From contig NZ_PXUP01000001.1 of the NCBI RefSeq assembly GCF_003324185.1, positions 124,001 to 188,000 of the forward strand: a stretch of DNA of 64,000 bases, written 5' to 3'. The notes below the pieces were generated by a model. That model saw only the letters and a list, made by a program, of their open reading frames with translations. It was not told where the DNA came from and ran no database searches. Positions 26,932-34,580 of this stretch are shown here, one piece after another. Position 1 is the first letter of the stretch; each line of letters begins with the position of its first letter. A program made the translations under genes and the position numbers. The DNA is from Faecalibacterium prausnitzii (lineage in GTDB: Bacteria > Bacillota > Clostridia > Oscillospirales > Ruminococcaceae).

Positions 26932-26974
26932 AACAATGGTTCTCCTTCTTATTTTTCCCTGCGGTGCGCAGGGA

Positions 26975-27319
26975 TTATACAAAGTCCTCCCGCATGGGGG
27001 TAAAGAAATCCAGCATCACGCCGCCCTCCAGACAGACGCAGCCGTGCATGACGCCGTTCTGCTTGAGCAGGGTGTCGCCGGGGCCTACCTCCCGGGTCTC
27101 GTCCCCGATGGTAAAGCGGTATCGCCCGGAGACGATATAGGTGATCTGGGTGTGGGGGTGACAGTGCATGGCACCCACGCCGCCGGTCTCAAAGGTGTTT
27201 TCCACACACATGGCGTCCTTGCTGTAGGCCAGCACGCGGCGCTGCACCCCGGGGCCGCAGGGCTCCGGGGAAATCTCGGCATGGGGCACCCATGGGATAT
27301 CCTGATGTGCTTTTTCCAT
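26975..27319 (-). CDS. Small cupin-domain protein of the uronate operon
   Basis: This 114-residue single-cupin protein has the metal motif HCHPHTQITYIVSGRYRFTI (motif 1) and NGVMHGCVCLEGG (motif 2). Such cupins in uronate operons are often annotated as isomerase- or binding-related, but a direct function is not known to me. The ATG at 27319 was chosen because GGAAAGGAT lies upstream and the cupin fold is then complete; a GTG 45 bases earlier would run into the preceding hairpin. It lies between the SDR and dhuI genes. Confidence 0.75.
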   Translation of the reverse strand: MEKAHQDIPWVPHAEISPEPCGPGVQRRVLAYSKDAMCVENTFETGGVGAMHCHPHTQITYIVSGRYRFTIGDETREVGPGDTLLKQNGVMHGCVCLEGGVMLDFFTPMREDFV

Positions 27320-27345
27320 TATAGCATAACATCCTTTCCCGTACA

Positions 27346-27386
27346 AACAAAAGGGGACTGCCACACAACGCTGTGCGGCAGTCCCC
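27346..27386 (-). terminator. Intercistronic hairpin between SDR and cupin genes
   Basis: On the minus strand GGGGACTGCC and CACA pair with TGTG and GGCAGTCCCC, followed by TTTTGTTTG. It should lower expression of the cupin-dhuI-DUF1622 part relative to the SDR. Confidence 0.75.
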
Positions 27387-27416
27387 GGGTTCAGAACTGC
27401 GGAGTGCCCTCAGCGC

Positions 27417-28226
27417 TTACTGGGGCTGCTTGCCGATGTAGGCCAGAATGCCGCCGTCCACATACAGGATCAGGCCGTTGACAAAGTCAGAAGCCTCAGA
27501 TGCCAGGAACACAGCGGGTCCGCCCAGATCCTCGGCCTCGCCCCAGCGGCCTGCGGGGGTCTTGGCAACGATGAACTGGTCGAAGGGGTGACGGCTGCCG
27601 TCGGGCTGGATCTCGCGCAGCGGTGCGGTCTGCGGGGTAGCGATGTAGCCGGGTCCGATGCCGTTGCACTGGATGTTGTAAGCGCCGTACTCGGAAGCGA
27701 TGTTCTTGGTCAGCATCTTCAGGCCGCCCTTTGCTGCTGCATAAGCAGAAACGGTCTCACGGCCCAGCTCGCTCATCATGGAGCAGATGTTGATGATCTT
27801 GCCGCCGCCCTGTGCGATCATATCGGGGATGATGGCCTTTGCCACGATGAAGGGAGCGTTCAGATCAACATCGATGACCTGACGGAACTGGGCAGCGCTC
27901 ATCTCGGTCATGGGGATGCGCTTGATGATACCGGCGTTGTTGACCAGAATGTTGATGTGGCCGACTTCCTCGGTGATCTTTGCCACCATGGCGTTGACGG
28001 CGTCCTCATCGGTAACGTCGCAGACGTAGCCGTGCGCCTTGATGCCGGCCTCTGCATAGGAAGCCAGACCCTTGTCCACCAGCTCCTGCTTGATATCATT
28101 GAACACGATGGTAGCGCCGTTGGCTGCCATAGCCTTTGCAATTGCCATGCCGATGCCGTAGGATGCGCCGGTGATCAGCGCCACCTTGCCGGTCAGGTCA
28201 AAAGATTTGGGAGTGCACTGTGCCAT
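27417..28226 (-). CDS. SDR dehydrogenase of KduD/DhuD/gluconate 5-dehydrogenase type
   Basis: This 269-residue short-chain dehydrogenase has the cofactor motif ALITGASYGIGMAIA, NNAG at the fourth strand, catalytic Ser in NICSMMSEL and the YxxxK motif in VSAYAAAKGG. The N-terminal FDLTGKVALITG and IDVDLNAPFIVAKA are typical of gluconate 5-dehydrogenases and KduD. Followed by a DhuI-like isomerase, it most probably reduces 3-deoxy-D-glycero-2,5-hexodiulosonate in uronate catabolism. It is the first gene of the operon, with AGGAGGAC before the ATG. Confidence 0.87.
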   Translation of the reverse strand: MAQCTPKSFDLTGKVALITGASYGIGMAIAKAMAANGATIVFNDIKQELVDKGLASYAEAGIKAHGYVCDVTDEDAVNAMVAKITEEVGHINILVNNAGIIKRIPMTEMSAAQFRQVIDVDLNAPFIVAKAIIPDMIAQGGGKIINICSMMSELGRETVSAYAAAKGGLKMLTKNIASEYGAYNIQCNGIGPGYIATPQTAPLREIQPDGSRHPFDQFIVAKTPAGRWGEAEDLGGPAVFLASEASDFVNGLILYVDGGILAYIGKQPQ

Positions 28227-28327
28227 AATAAAGTCCTCCTGTCAAAAATCGTATTCTACACGGCGCAAATTGCAGCCGTGCTGCTTTGCAAAGCGCGTCG
28301 TATCCGGCCGTGCCGGAGTGCGCTCTT

Positions 28328-28367
28328 ACTTGTATACCAGTCTAGCATCCTTTGCAGGAAGTGTCAA
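28328..28367 (-). promoter_or_regulatory. Promoter and palindromic operator of the uronate operon
   Basis: On the minus strand TTGACA (28362-28367) and TAGACT (28339-28344) have a 17-base spacer. Immediately downstream, ACTTGTATACCAGT (28328-28341) is a palindrome with a single mismatched pair. It resembles TTGGTATACCAA-type sites of FadR-subgroup GntR regulators such as UxuR. The regulator gene is not in the window. Confidence 0.65.
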
Positions 28368-28549
28368 GGCACATTCTTGTGAAGTTTTATTGTACTTTCT
28401 TTAGATTTTCGCTTTTATGCCGAAAAACAGCACGAAAAACCGTCGCTTTTCAGCGCGATAGTTTGTGCAGGCTGACGCACCTTGTCACGGTGCACAAGAT
28501 ATCCCGGCTTAATTTGGGCTTGTTGACAAGTTTGGACGACCTTTGTCTT

Positions 28550-29323
28550 TTACCCCAGCTTTTTCTTCTGCTGGCGCGCCACGATGGGCATCAGCAGGGG
28601 GATGGGTACAAGGCGCTGGGCGCTGGTGCACAGCCGCATAAAGGCAGAGGGCACGATGATGGTCTTGCGGTGCATCATGCCCAGCAGAGCTTCCTCCACG
28701 CACAGCTCCGGGGTAATGCCCCGCAGGGCAAACACCACCCCGGCGTGGTCGTTGAACTCGGTATCCACCGGGCCGGGGCAGAGGGCGCAGACATAGACCG
28801 GGCTGTGCATCTCCCGCAGCTCCTCAGCCACGCCGCGGGTCATGCTGACCACATAGGCCTTGCTGGCGTAGTAGCCCGCCATATAAGGCCCGCCGGGCAG
28901 AAGCCCCGCAGAGGACGCCACATTCAGGATGGTGCCGCCGCCCTGTGCGTTCATCTTGCGCACCACGGCGCGGAACAGCCGCGCCATAGCGGCTACGTTC
29001 ACTTGGATCATCTCTTCTTCGCGGGCTTCCTCCGTTTCCAGAATGCTGCCGCAGACGCCGAAACCGGCGTTGTTGATAAAGATGTCGATGTGCTCGTCCG
29101 CCAGCACCTCGCACAGGCGGCTGCACTCCTCGGCGCGGGAGAGGTCGGCAGTCTCGATGCGGCATTCCGTGCCATGGGCTGCGTGCAGCTCCTCGGCGAG
29201 AGCCTGCAAACGGTCGGCGCGGCGGGCGGTCAGGATGAGCCGGCAGCCCATGGCGGCGTACCGGCGGGCGAACTCCCGGCCGATGCCGGAACTTGCGCCG
29301 GTGATCCAGATGGTCTTTTGCAT
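28550..29323 (-). CDS. Short-chain dehydrogenase (SDR)
   Basis: This 257-residue SDR has the cofactor motif IWITGASSGIGREFARRYAA, NNAGFG, Ser in NVASSAGLLPG and the catalytic YYASKAY. It resembles DltE/YqjQ-type oxidoreductases with unknown substrate; a Lys-rich C-terminus (RQQKKKLG) is present. GGAGAACC precedes the ATG at 29323. It lies downstream of trpS behind a strong terminator, so it is probably a separate unit. Confidence 0.85.
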   Translation of the reverse strand: MQKTIWITGASSGIGREFARRYAAMGCRLILTARRADRLQALAEELHAAHGTECRIETADLSRAEECSRLCEVLADEHIDIFINNAGFGVCGSILETEEAREEEMIQVNVAAMARLFRAVVRKMNAQGGGTILNVASSAGLLPGGPYMAGYYASKAYVVSMTRGVAEELREMHSPVYVCALCPGPVDTEFNDHAGVVFALRGITPELCVEEALLGMMHRKTIIVPSAFMRLCTSAQRLVPIPLLMPIVARQQKKKLG

Positions 29324-29434
29324 GGTGGTTCTCCTTTTTCTTCTCGCCCCCAGAACGGGGCTTTCTGTACCTGTTGCCGCTATTTTAGCATAGTTTGACC
29401 GCATTTTCTATGCAATTTTCGTAAACGATGCAAA

Positions 29435-29472
29435 AGAGAGCCCGAAACGCCGCAGGCGTTTCGGGCTCTCTC
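29435..29472 (-). terminator. Terminator after trpS
   Basis: GAGAGCCCGAAACGCC pairs perfectly with GGCGTTTCGGGCTCTC around a three-base loop; TTTT follows on the minus strand. Confidence 0.9.
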
Positions 29473-29479
29473 ATAAATT

Positions 29480-30541
29480 TTACTTCAGCAGGTTATCGTT
29501 CTCGAAATAGTCGATGCGCATGGCCTTGCGCACCTCGTCCAGTGTGGCGGCAGCGGTCTTTTCGGCGTAGGCGCTGCCCTCCTTGAGGATCTCCACCACC
29601 TCGGGCAGGCGCTGCTCCCACTCCTTGCGGCGGGTGCGGATGGGCTCCAGCTCAGCCTGCATGACGCTGTTCAGGAACTTTTTCACCTTCATATCACCAA
29701 GACCGCCGCGCTGATAGTGCGCCTTGACCTCGTCCAGATTCTGGTACTCCGGCCAGAACTCGGCAAAGTGCTCCGGGCGGCAGAAGGCGTCCAGATAGAT
29801 GAACACCGGGTTGCCCTCCACCTTGCCGGGGTCCTGCACGCGCAGGTGGTTGGGATCGGTAAACATGGACTTGACCTTCTTCTCGATCTCCTCCGGCTCC
29901 TCGGACAGGTAGATGCAGTTGCCAAGGCTCTTGCTCATCTTGGCCTTGCCGTCAATGCCGGGCAGACGCAGGCAGGCGGCGTTCTGGGGCAGAACGATCT
30001 GGGGCTCTACCAGCGTCTCGCCGTAGACGGAGTTGAACTTGTGCACGATCTCGCAGCACTGCTCGATCATGGGCTTCTGATCCTCACCGGCGGGCACGGT
30101 GGTAGCCTTGAAAGCGGTGATATCGGCTGCCTGACTGATGGGGTAGCAGAAGAAGCCCACCGGGATGCTGGCTTCGAAGTTGCGCATCTGGATCTCGCTC
30201 TTCACGGTGGGGTTGCGCTGCAAACGGCTGACGGTGACCAGATTCTGGTAGTAGAAGCTCAGCTCGGTCAGCTGGGGCACCATGGACTGGATAAAGATGT
30301 GCACCTTGTTGGGGTCCAGACCGCAGGCCAGATAGTCCAGCGCCACCTGCAGAATGTTCTGGCGCACCTTCTCCGGGTTGTCGGCGTTATCGGTCAGCGC
30401 CTGCGCGTCGGCGATCATGATAAAGATCTCGTCGTACTCGCCGGTATTCTGCAGCCGCACCCGCTCCTTCAAAGAGCCGACATAGTGGCCAACGTGCAGG
30501 CGGCCGGTGGGACGGTCGCCGGTCAGAATAACTTTTTTCAT
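29480..30541 (-). CDS. trpS: Tryptophanyl-tRNA synthetase
   Basis: This 353-residue class I synthetase charges tRNA-Trp. It shows the HIGH-like motif TGRLHVGHYVGSL, the Trp-pocket region PISQAADITAFKA, and KMSKS in GKAKMSKSLGN. It is slightly longer than the 330-residue norm. AAAAGGAGAA precedes the ATG. No T-box motif was found in the 200 bases upstream, in contrast to thrS. Confidence 0.96.
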   Translation of the reverse strand: MKKVILTGDRPTGRLHVGHYVGSLKERVRLQNTGEYDEIFIMIADAQALTDNADNPEKVRQNILQVALDYLACGLDPNKVHIFIQSMVPQLTELSFYYQNLVTVSRLQRNPTVKSEIQMRNFEASIPVGFFCYPISQAADITAFKATTVPAGEDQKPMIEQCCEIVHKFNSVYGETLVEPQIVLPQNAACLRLPGIDGKAKMSKSLGNCIYLSEEPEEIEKKVKSMFTDPNHLRVQDPGKVEGNPVFIYLDAFCRPEHFAEFWPEYQNLDEVKAHYQRGGLGDMKVKKFLNSVMQAELEPIRTRRKEWEQRLPEVVEILKEGSAYAEKTAAATLDEVRKAMRIDYFENDNLLK

Positions 30542-30565
30542 GATGTTCTCCTTTTGACAGGAAAC

Positions 30566-30645
30566 TCCCTCAGTCTGCTCACCTTGTTCGCAGCCAGCTC
30601 CCTCGGGGAGGGAGCCTTTGGCAGTACGGCAAGGCGTCTGACCCT
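30566..30645. repeat. Fragment of the CCCTC-type intergenic element
   Basis: CTCCCTCAGTCTGCTCACC followed by CAGCTCCCTCGGGGAGGGAG is related to the elements at 16465 and 49638. It lies between the tRNA terminator and trpS. Confidence 0.55.
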
Positions 30646-30735
30646 GCCGGAAGGAGTTTTTTCCGTTTTCTTTATTATAATGCTAAGTATAGCCCCCCGG
30701 GGCGGTGCTGTCAACAAGGCCGCCGGGAAAAAGAA

Positions 30736-30763
30736 AAAAGCGATGGAAATTTTCCATCGCTTT
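30736..30763 (-). terminator. Terminator of the tRNA operon
   Basis: On the minus strand AAAGCGATGG pairs with CCATCGCTTT, followed by TTTCTTTTT. Confidence 0.85.
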
Positions 30764-30765
30764 GC

Positions 30766-30842
30766 TGGCGCCTCTTGCCTGACTCGAACAGGCGACACCC
30801 TGATTAACAGTCAGGTGCTCTAACCGACTGAGCTAAAGAGGC
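30766..30842 (-). tRNA. tRNA-Asn (GTT)
   Basis: The minus strand folds into a full cloverleaf: acceptor GCCTCTT/AAGAGGC, D-arm AGCTCAGTCGGTTAGAGC, anticodon loop CTGTTAA, T-loop GTTCGAGTC. The CCA end is encoded (30766-30768). It is the second tRNA of a two-gene unit. Confidence 0.96.
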
Positions 30843-30883
30843 ATCTATATAAAACGGCGCGTGGCCGTTTTACTACTATAAAA

Positions 30884-30958
30884 TGGTGACCCGTACCGGA
30901 ATCGAACCGATGTTAAAGGCGTGAGAGGCCTCTGTCTTAACCGCTTGACCAACGGGCC
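30884..30958 (-). tRNA. tRNA-Glu (CTC)
   Basis: The minus strand folds as a cloverleaf: acceptor GGCCCGT/ACGGGTC, anticodon stem GAGGC/GCCTT with loop CTCTCAC (anticodon CTC), T-loop GTTCGATTC. CCA is encoded (30884-30886). A CTC isoacceptor complements the GAG-rich codon use of the genes here. Confidence 0.94.
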
Positions 30959-31000
30959 ATACGTCCATTTTCGCATCAGGTGTTCGCACCCGACTTGGCT

Positions 31001-31029
31001 ATTTTAGCATACCGAGTGCCCTTTGTCAA
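31001..31029 (-). promoter_or_regulatory. Promoter of the tRNA operon
   Basis: On the minus strand TTGACA (31024-31029) and TAAAAT (31001-31006) have a 17-base spacer, 43 bases upstream of tRNA-Glu. Confidence 0.85.
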
Positions 31030-31167
31030 CAGCAAATTTTGATTTTGTTTGAAAAAAGTAAATTTTTCCACCGCAGCCCCGGACCGGCAGCAAACACCGC
31101 GCCCACTGCCGTTCTATGCTGCCTTTTATAAAGGAACGATAAAATGGTGAAACCTGAATTCGGATAG

Positions 31168-31195
31168 TTGACAACGTGGTAAAATGTGGTACTCT
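31168..31195 (+). promoter_or_regulatory. Possible promoter of the twin-arginine lipoprotein genes
   Basis: TTGACA (31168-31173) is followed after 16 bases by TACTCT (31190-31195), a poor -10. Nothing else was recognised in 31030-31167. Confidence 0.4.
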
Positions 31196-31231
31196 TAGGG
31201 TGCAAAAATGCTTTTGAGGAGGGCTTATAAT

Positions 31232-31756
31232 ATGGCTATGAAAATAGATCGTCGTGCGTTTTTAAAGACTTCTGCCGCAATGGCAGTGGCAGTATCTATG
31301 ACCGGGCTGCTGGGCGGCTGCAGTGATGGTGATGGCAGCACCGATCTGGGTGGTTTTACGGTTGCTGTGGGTAAATGGAGCGCTGTCCCTCATGATCAGG
31401 GCATAGGTACCGGGAAATCCTGGTATGCAGATTTCGCAGTGACTGTGCGCGTTCATAATCTGGATGATTCCAATGGCTTCAGTTTCCCCGCAAAATCCGT
31501 GTTTGTGCTTAAGATCGACGGTCAGAAAGTCGCGCTGCAGGGTGGAGATCTGCTGAGCAATATCACGCTGGTCATGAAAAAGGGCGAGCGCAAAACGGGC
31601 ATTCTGACCTTCCGTCTGGATGAGAGCCAGAAAAATCTCTATCAGGCAATGGAAGCTCAAACCGCAGATATCAAGCTTAGGGTTGGCGTTGATCCCACCG
31701 AGACCTATACCGGTGTTTATGAAGGCTATATTAAGAAGGATTCCAAACTTGCATAA
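31232..31756 (+). CDS. Twin-arginine-type lipoprotein, function unknown (copy 1)
   Basis: This 174-residue protein has an N-terminal MKIDRRAFLKTSAAMAVAVS leader with a twin-arginine pattern (RRAFLK) and a lipobox (LLGGC). The mature domain is about 135 residues, probably a beta-sandwich (WYADFAVTVRVHNLDDSNGF, VFVLKIDGQKVALQG). AGGAGGG 8 bases upstream supports the ATG at 31232. It is followed after 37 bases by a related protein and then by pstS. A substrate-binding or surface role is possible but not shown. Confidence 0.7.
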   Translation: MAMKIDRRAFLKTSAAMAVAVSMTGLLGGCSDGDGSTDLGGFTVAVGKWSAVPHDQGIGTGKSWYADFAVTVRVHNLDDSNGFSFPAKSVFVLKIDGQKVALQGGDLLSNITLVMKKGERKTGILTFRLDESQKNLYQAMEAQTADIKLRVGVDPTETYTGVYEGYIKKDSKLA

Positions 31757-31793
31757 TTGAACCCAAACAGCCCAATACAGGAGGTGCATTGCT

Positions 31794-32297
31794 ATGATCG
31801 ACCGCAGAACATTTCTCAAGCTCAGCGCCGGGGCACTGGTGCTGACCGCCGCAGGGACTTTGACCGGCTGCGGGGATACCGTGATCGAAAAGACCAGCGG
31901 TGTGGCGAAGATCGGTGATGTCACCTTTATCTGCGCAATGCCGTTTCCGGGCGGCGGCTTGGGCGACGGCATAGTCAAGCAGCTGACCTACTTGACGCAG
32001 TTCACCATCCAGAACAACAGCGCCGAAAGGGTAGTTATCAAGCCGGAGGACATTACCTGCATCTTCCAGGAGGCGGACACCAAGGAAACGCTGTATTTCA
32101 AGCGGAAGGAACTGGTCGCAGAGCCGGGGCAGACGGCCGTCTACAATGGCTCGCAGGAGTTCTATCTGGAAACTAAGGAAGGTGTGCCGGAAAAGAACAG
32201 CACCGGCACTTATGAACTGCGTGTGCGCTACAATGGTCAAACCGCTGTATTCCTCTATGGAAATAACGGCAAAAATGTAACGGGCCGCGTAGAGTAA
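31794..32297 (+). CDS. Twin-arginine-type lipoprotein, function unknown (copy 2)
   Basis: This 167-residue protein has the leader MIDRRTFLKLSAGALVLTAA with lipobox TLTGC. The mature part (about 140 residues) resembles its upstream neighbour in size and predicted beta structure (TQFTIQNNSAERVVIKPEDI, GTYELRVRYNGQTAVFLYG), suggesting an old tandem duplication. CAGGAGGTG precedes the ATG. A terminator follows, so the two genes form one unit. I cannot name a family. Confidence 0.7.
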   Translation: MIDRRTFLKLSAGALVLTAAGTLTGCGDTVIEKTSGVAKIGDVTFICAMPFPGGGLGDGIVKQLTYLTQFTIQNNSAERVVIKPEDITCIFQEADTKETLYFKRKELVAEPGQTAVYNGSQEFYLETKEGVPEKNSTGTYELRVRYNGQTAVFLYGNNGKNVTGRVE

Positions 32298-32312
32298 AAC
32301 CGAATACATCCC

Positions 32313-32360
32313 GCCGCCGGGCACTTCTGGAAACAGGAGTGTCCGGCGGCTTTTTGTTTT
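32313..32360 (+). terminator. Rho-independent terminator
   Basis: GCCGCCGG and CACT pair with AGTG and CCGGCGGC, followed by TTTTTGTTTT. Confidence 0.85.
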
Positions 32361-32458
32361 GTGCCGCATTACCTGTTCTTTACATTGGGGCTGGCATTGT
32401 GCACAAAGTTTTACGCACTTTTTGCACGTCCATGGTCGCAGCAAGGGCGGCAAAGCGG

Positions 32459-32464
32459 TAGAAT
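32459..32464 (+). promoter_or_regulatory. Possible -10 box of pstS
   Basis: TAGAAT lies 75 bases upstream of pstS. No clear -35 is seen, which fits an activator-dependent (PhoB/PhoP-type) promoter, but I could not identify a Pho box with confidence. Confidence 0.3.
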
Positions 32465-32539
32465 AAGGCCGTTCCCAAGGAAAACACAAAAAGACAGTGC
32501 CGGGCGGGAGCCCGGGTTTTTAATGGAGGAAATTCTATC

Positions 32540-33433
32540 ATGAAAAAGATCTCTCGTCGTTCGTTTCTGACCGTTTGCGGTGCAGCTGCTGCGGCTGCTG
32601 CCCTGACCGCCTGCGGCGGCTCTGCTTCTTCCGCATCCAGCACCGCTGCTTCTGCTTCCGCCACCGCTTCTTCCGCTGCCGGGCAGGCAGCCGGCACCCT
32701 GAGCGGCAACGTTGCGACCGGCGGTTCTACTTCCATGAAGAACGTCATCGCTGCCCTGACCGAGGGCTTTGCCGAGGTCGAGCCGGGTGTCACCGTCAGC
32801 TACGACCCCACCGGCTCCGGCGCAGGCATCACCGGCGCTACCGACAAGACGCTGGACATCGGCCTGTCCTCCCGCGCCCTGAAGGACGATGAGAAGAACG
32901 ATGTGGACGGCACTGTCGTGGCGCTGGACGGCATCGCCATCATCGTGAACAAGGACAGCAAGGTCGCTGACCTGACTGTGGAGCAGCTCAAGAAGATGTT
33001 CACCGGCGAGATCACCAACTGGAAGGAGGTCGGCGGCGATGACGGCGAGATCGTTCTGGTGGGTCGCGAGGCCGGTTCCGGCACCCGCGATGGCTTTGAG
33101 AGCATCGTGGACGTGAAGGACAGCTGCAAGTACGCACAGGAGCTGACCGCCACCGGCGCTGTCATCAGCGCCGTGGAGGCAAACCCGCTGGCCATCGGCT
33201 ACGCTTCTCTGTCCGCTGTGGGCGACACCGTTGCCATGGTCACCGTGGAAGGTGTGGAGTGCAGCGAGGACACCGTCAAGGACGGCACTTACAAAATCCA
33301 GCGTCCCTTCGTGTTCGTCACCAACAAGAGCGCTGCCCTGTCTGAGCAGGCACAGGCCTTTGTGGACTTTGCCACCAGCAAGGACGCTGCCGACCTCATC
33401 CGCACCGCAGGCGCTGTGCCCGTGAACGAGTAA
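32540..33433 (+). CDS. pstS: Phosphate-binding lipoprotein of the Pst ABC transporter
   Basis: PstS captures phosphate outside the cell. The 297-residue protein has a lipoprotein leader (SRRSFLTVCGAAAAAAALTA, lipobox LTAC), again with a twin-arginine pattern, then a Ser/Ala-rich tether. The binding domain shows GGSTSMKNVIAALTEGFAE, YDPTGSGAGI, DIGLSSRALK and GREAGSGTRDGFE, the canonical phosphate-contact loops. TGGAGGAAA precedes the ATG. pstC follows after a 145-bp repeat element rather than a short gap. Confidence 0.96.
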   Translation: MKKISRRSFLTVCGAAAAAAALTACGGSASSASSTAASASATASSAAGQAAGTLSGNVATGGSTSMKNVIAALTEGFAEVEPGVTVSYDPTGSGAGITGATDKTLDIGLSSRALKDDEKNDVDGTVVALDGIAIIVNKDSKVADLTVEQLKKMFTGEITNWKEVGGDDGEIVLVGREAGSGTRDGFESIVDVKDSCKYAQELTATGAVISAVEANPLAIGYASLSAVGDTVAMVTVEGVECSEDTVKDGTYKIQRPFVFVTNKSAALSEQAQAFVDFATSKDAADLIRTAGAVPVNE

Positions 33434-33444
33434 CGGTTAGCGGG

Positions 33445-33589
33445 CTCGCCCTCTCCGTCATTGCTTGCGCAATGCCACCTCTCCCAAAGTGAGAGGCCTT
33501 GGCAGTCCATGCAAAGTCTCCGGTTTCGCCAGAGGCTCTCCCTTTGGGAGAGCTGTCGAGACACGAAGTGCCGAGACTGAGAGGGCGAG
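33445..33589. repeat. 145-bp terminal-inverted-repeat element, copy upstream of pstC
   Basis: CTCGCCCTCTC at the left end and GAGAGGGCGAG at the right end are perfect inverted repeats. Inside are arms CTCTCCCAAAG and CTTTGGGAGAG. The reverse complement of this element recurs at 35456-35600 with about four differences. Confidence 0.9.
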
Positions 33590-33665
33590 GCCGTTCACAA
33601 AATACCCCGCCGCGTCGGCCTGCCCTAAAAGGCTGGGCTGGTGCGGCTTTTTATAGGATCACGTT

Positions 33666-34580
33666 ATGAAAAATACAACCTCTTCTCTGCGCCGGGTGCG
33701 GCTGCCCCGCACCCCCGCCGACTGGCTGGAAGCGGTGATGAATTTCATCTTCTTCCTGTGCGGAATGCTGGCGGTGTGCTGTGTGGTGCTCATCTCGGTG
33801 TACATGGTGGTCTCCGGCGTGCCGGCTATCCATAAGATCGGCATTTTCAAATTTCTCTTCGGCACAAAATGGGCGTCTACCGCGGCAGAGCCGCTGTTCG
33901 GCATTCTGCCCTTTATCCTGTCCAGCATCTACGGCACGCTGGGCGCTACCATCCTCGGCGTGCCCATCGGCCTGCTGACGGCAGTGTTCCTCTCCAAGGC
34001 CGCAGACCCCAAGCTGCGCACCGTGGTGGTCACCGCCATCGAGCTGCTGTCCGGCATCCCCAGCGTGGTGTTCGGCCTTTTGGGTATGCAGGTGCTGGTG
34101 CCCGCCGTGGCAAAAGCTTTCGGCAAGGCTTCCGGTGCCTGCCTGCTCAGCGCCATCGTGGTGCTTTCCATCATGATCCTGCCCAGCATCGTGTCCGTGT
34201 CGGTGACGGCGCTCAACGCCGTGCCGCCGGAGTATGAGCAGGGCAGTCTGGCGCTGGGCGCTACCGACACCGAAACATGGTTCAAGATCAGCATCCCGGC
34301 GGCGAAAAGCGGCATTGCCGCAGGCGTTGTGCTGGGCATCGGCCGCGCCATCGGCGAAGCCATGGCCGTGATGATGGTGGCGGGCAACAGCCCCAATATG
34401 CCGGACAGCCTGTTCCGCAGCGTCACTTTGCTGACCACCGCCATCGCCAAGGAAATGAGCTACGCCGGCGGCTTGCAGCGGCAGGCACTGTTCAGCATCG
34501 CGCTGGTGCTGTTCGTGTTCATCATGCTCATCAACGTTGTGCTGAATGTGGTATTGAAGGGAGGAAACCGCGATGAATAA
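33666..34580 (+). CDS. pstC: Phosphate ABC transporter permease PstC
   Basis: PstC is one of two membrane subunits of the high-affinity phosphate importer. The 304-residue protein has six helices, a large first outer loop and the permease EAA-loop (ALGATDTETWFKISIPAAKS, GIGRAIGEAMAVMMVAG). The ATG at 33666 follows a weak ribosome binding site just after the repeat element. The gene overlaps pstA by 8 bases. Confidence 0.95.
   Translation: MKNTTSSLRRVRLPRTPADWLEAVMNFIFFLCGMLAVCCVVLISVYMVVSGVPAIHKIGIFKFLFGTKWASTAAEPLFGILPFILSSIYGTLGATILGVPIGLLTAVFLSKAADPKLRTVVVTAIELLSGIPSVVFGLLGMQVLVPAVAKAFGKASGACLLSAIVVLSIMILPSIVSVSVTALNAVPPEYEQGSLALGATDTETWFKISIPAAKSGIAAGVVLGIGRAIGEAMAVMMVAGNSPNMPDSLFRSVTLLTTAIAKEMSYAGGLQRQALFSIALVLFVFIMLINVVLNVVLKGGNRDE

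Noticed and set aside
30542-30765. A T-box upstream of trpS
   Set aside because: No GGGTGG-type T-box core or terminator pair is present; the stretch holds only a repeat fragment.
32361-32539. A possible Pho box or riboswitch upstream of pstS
   Set aside because: TTTACA- and TTTTACG-like stretches are present but not at a clear 11-base repeat spacing, and no known phosphate-related RNA fold was recognised.
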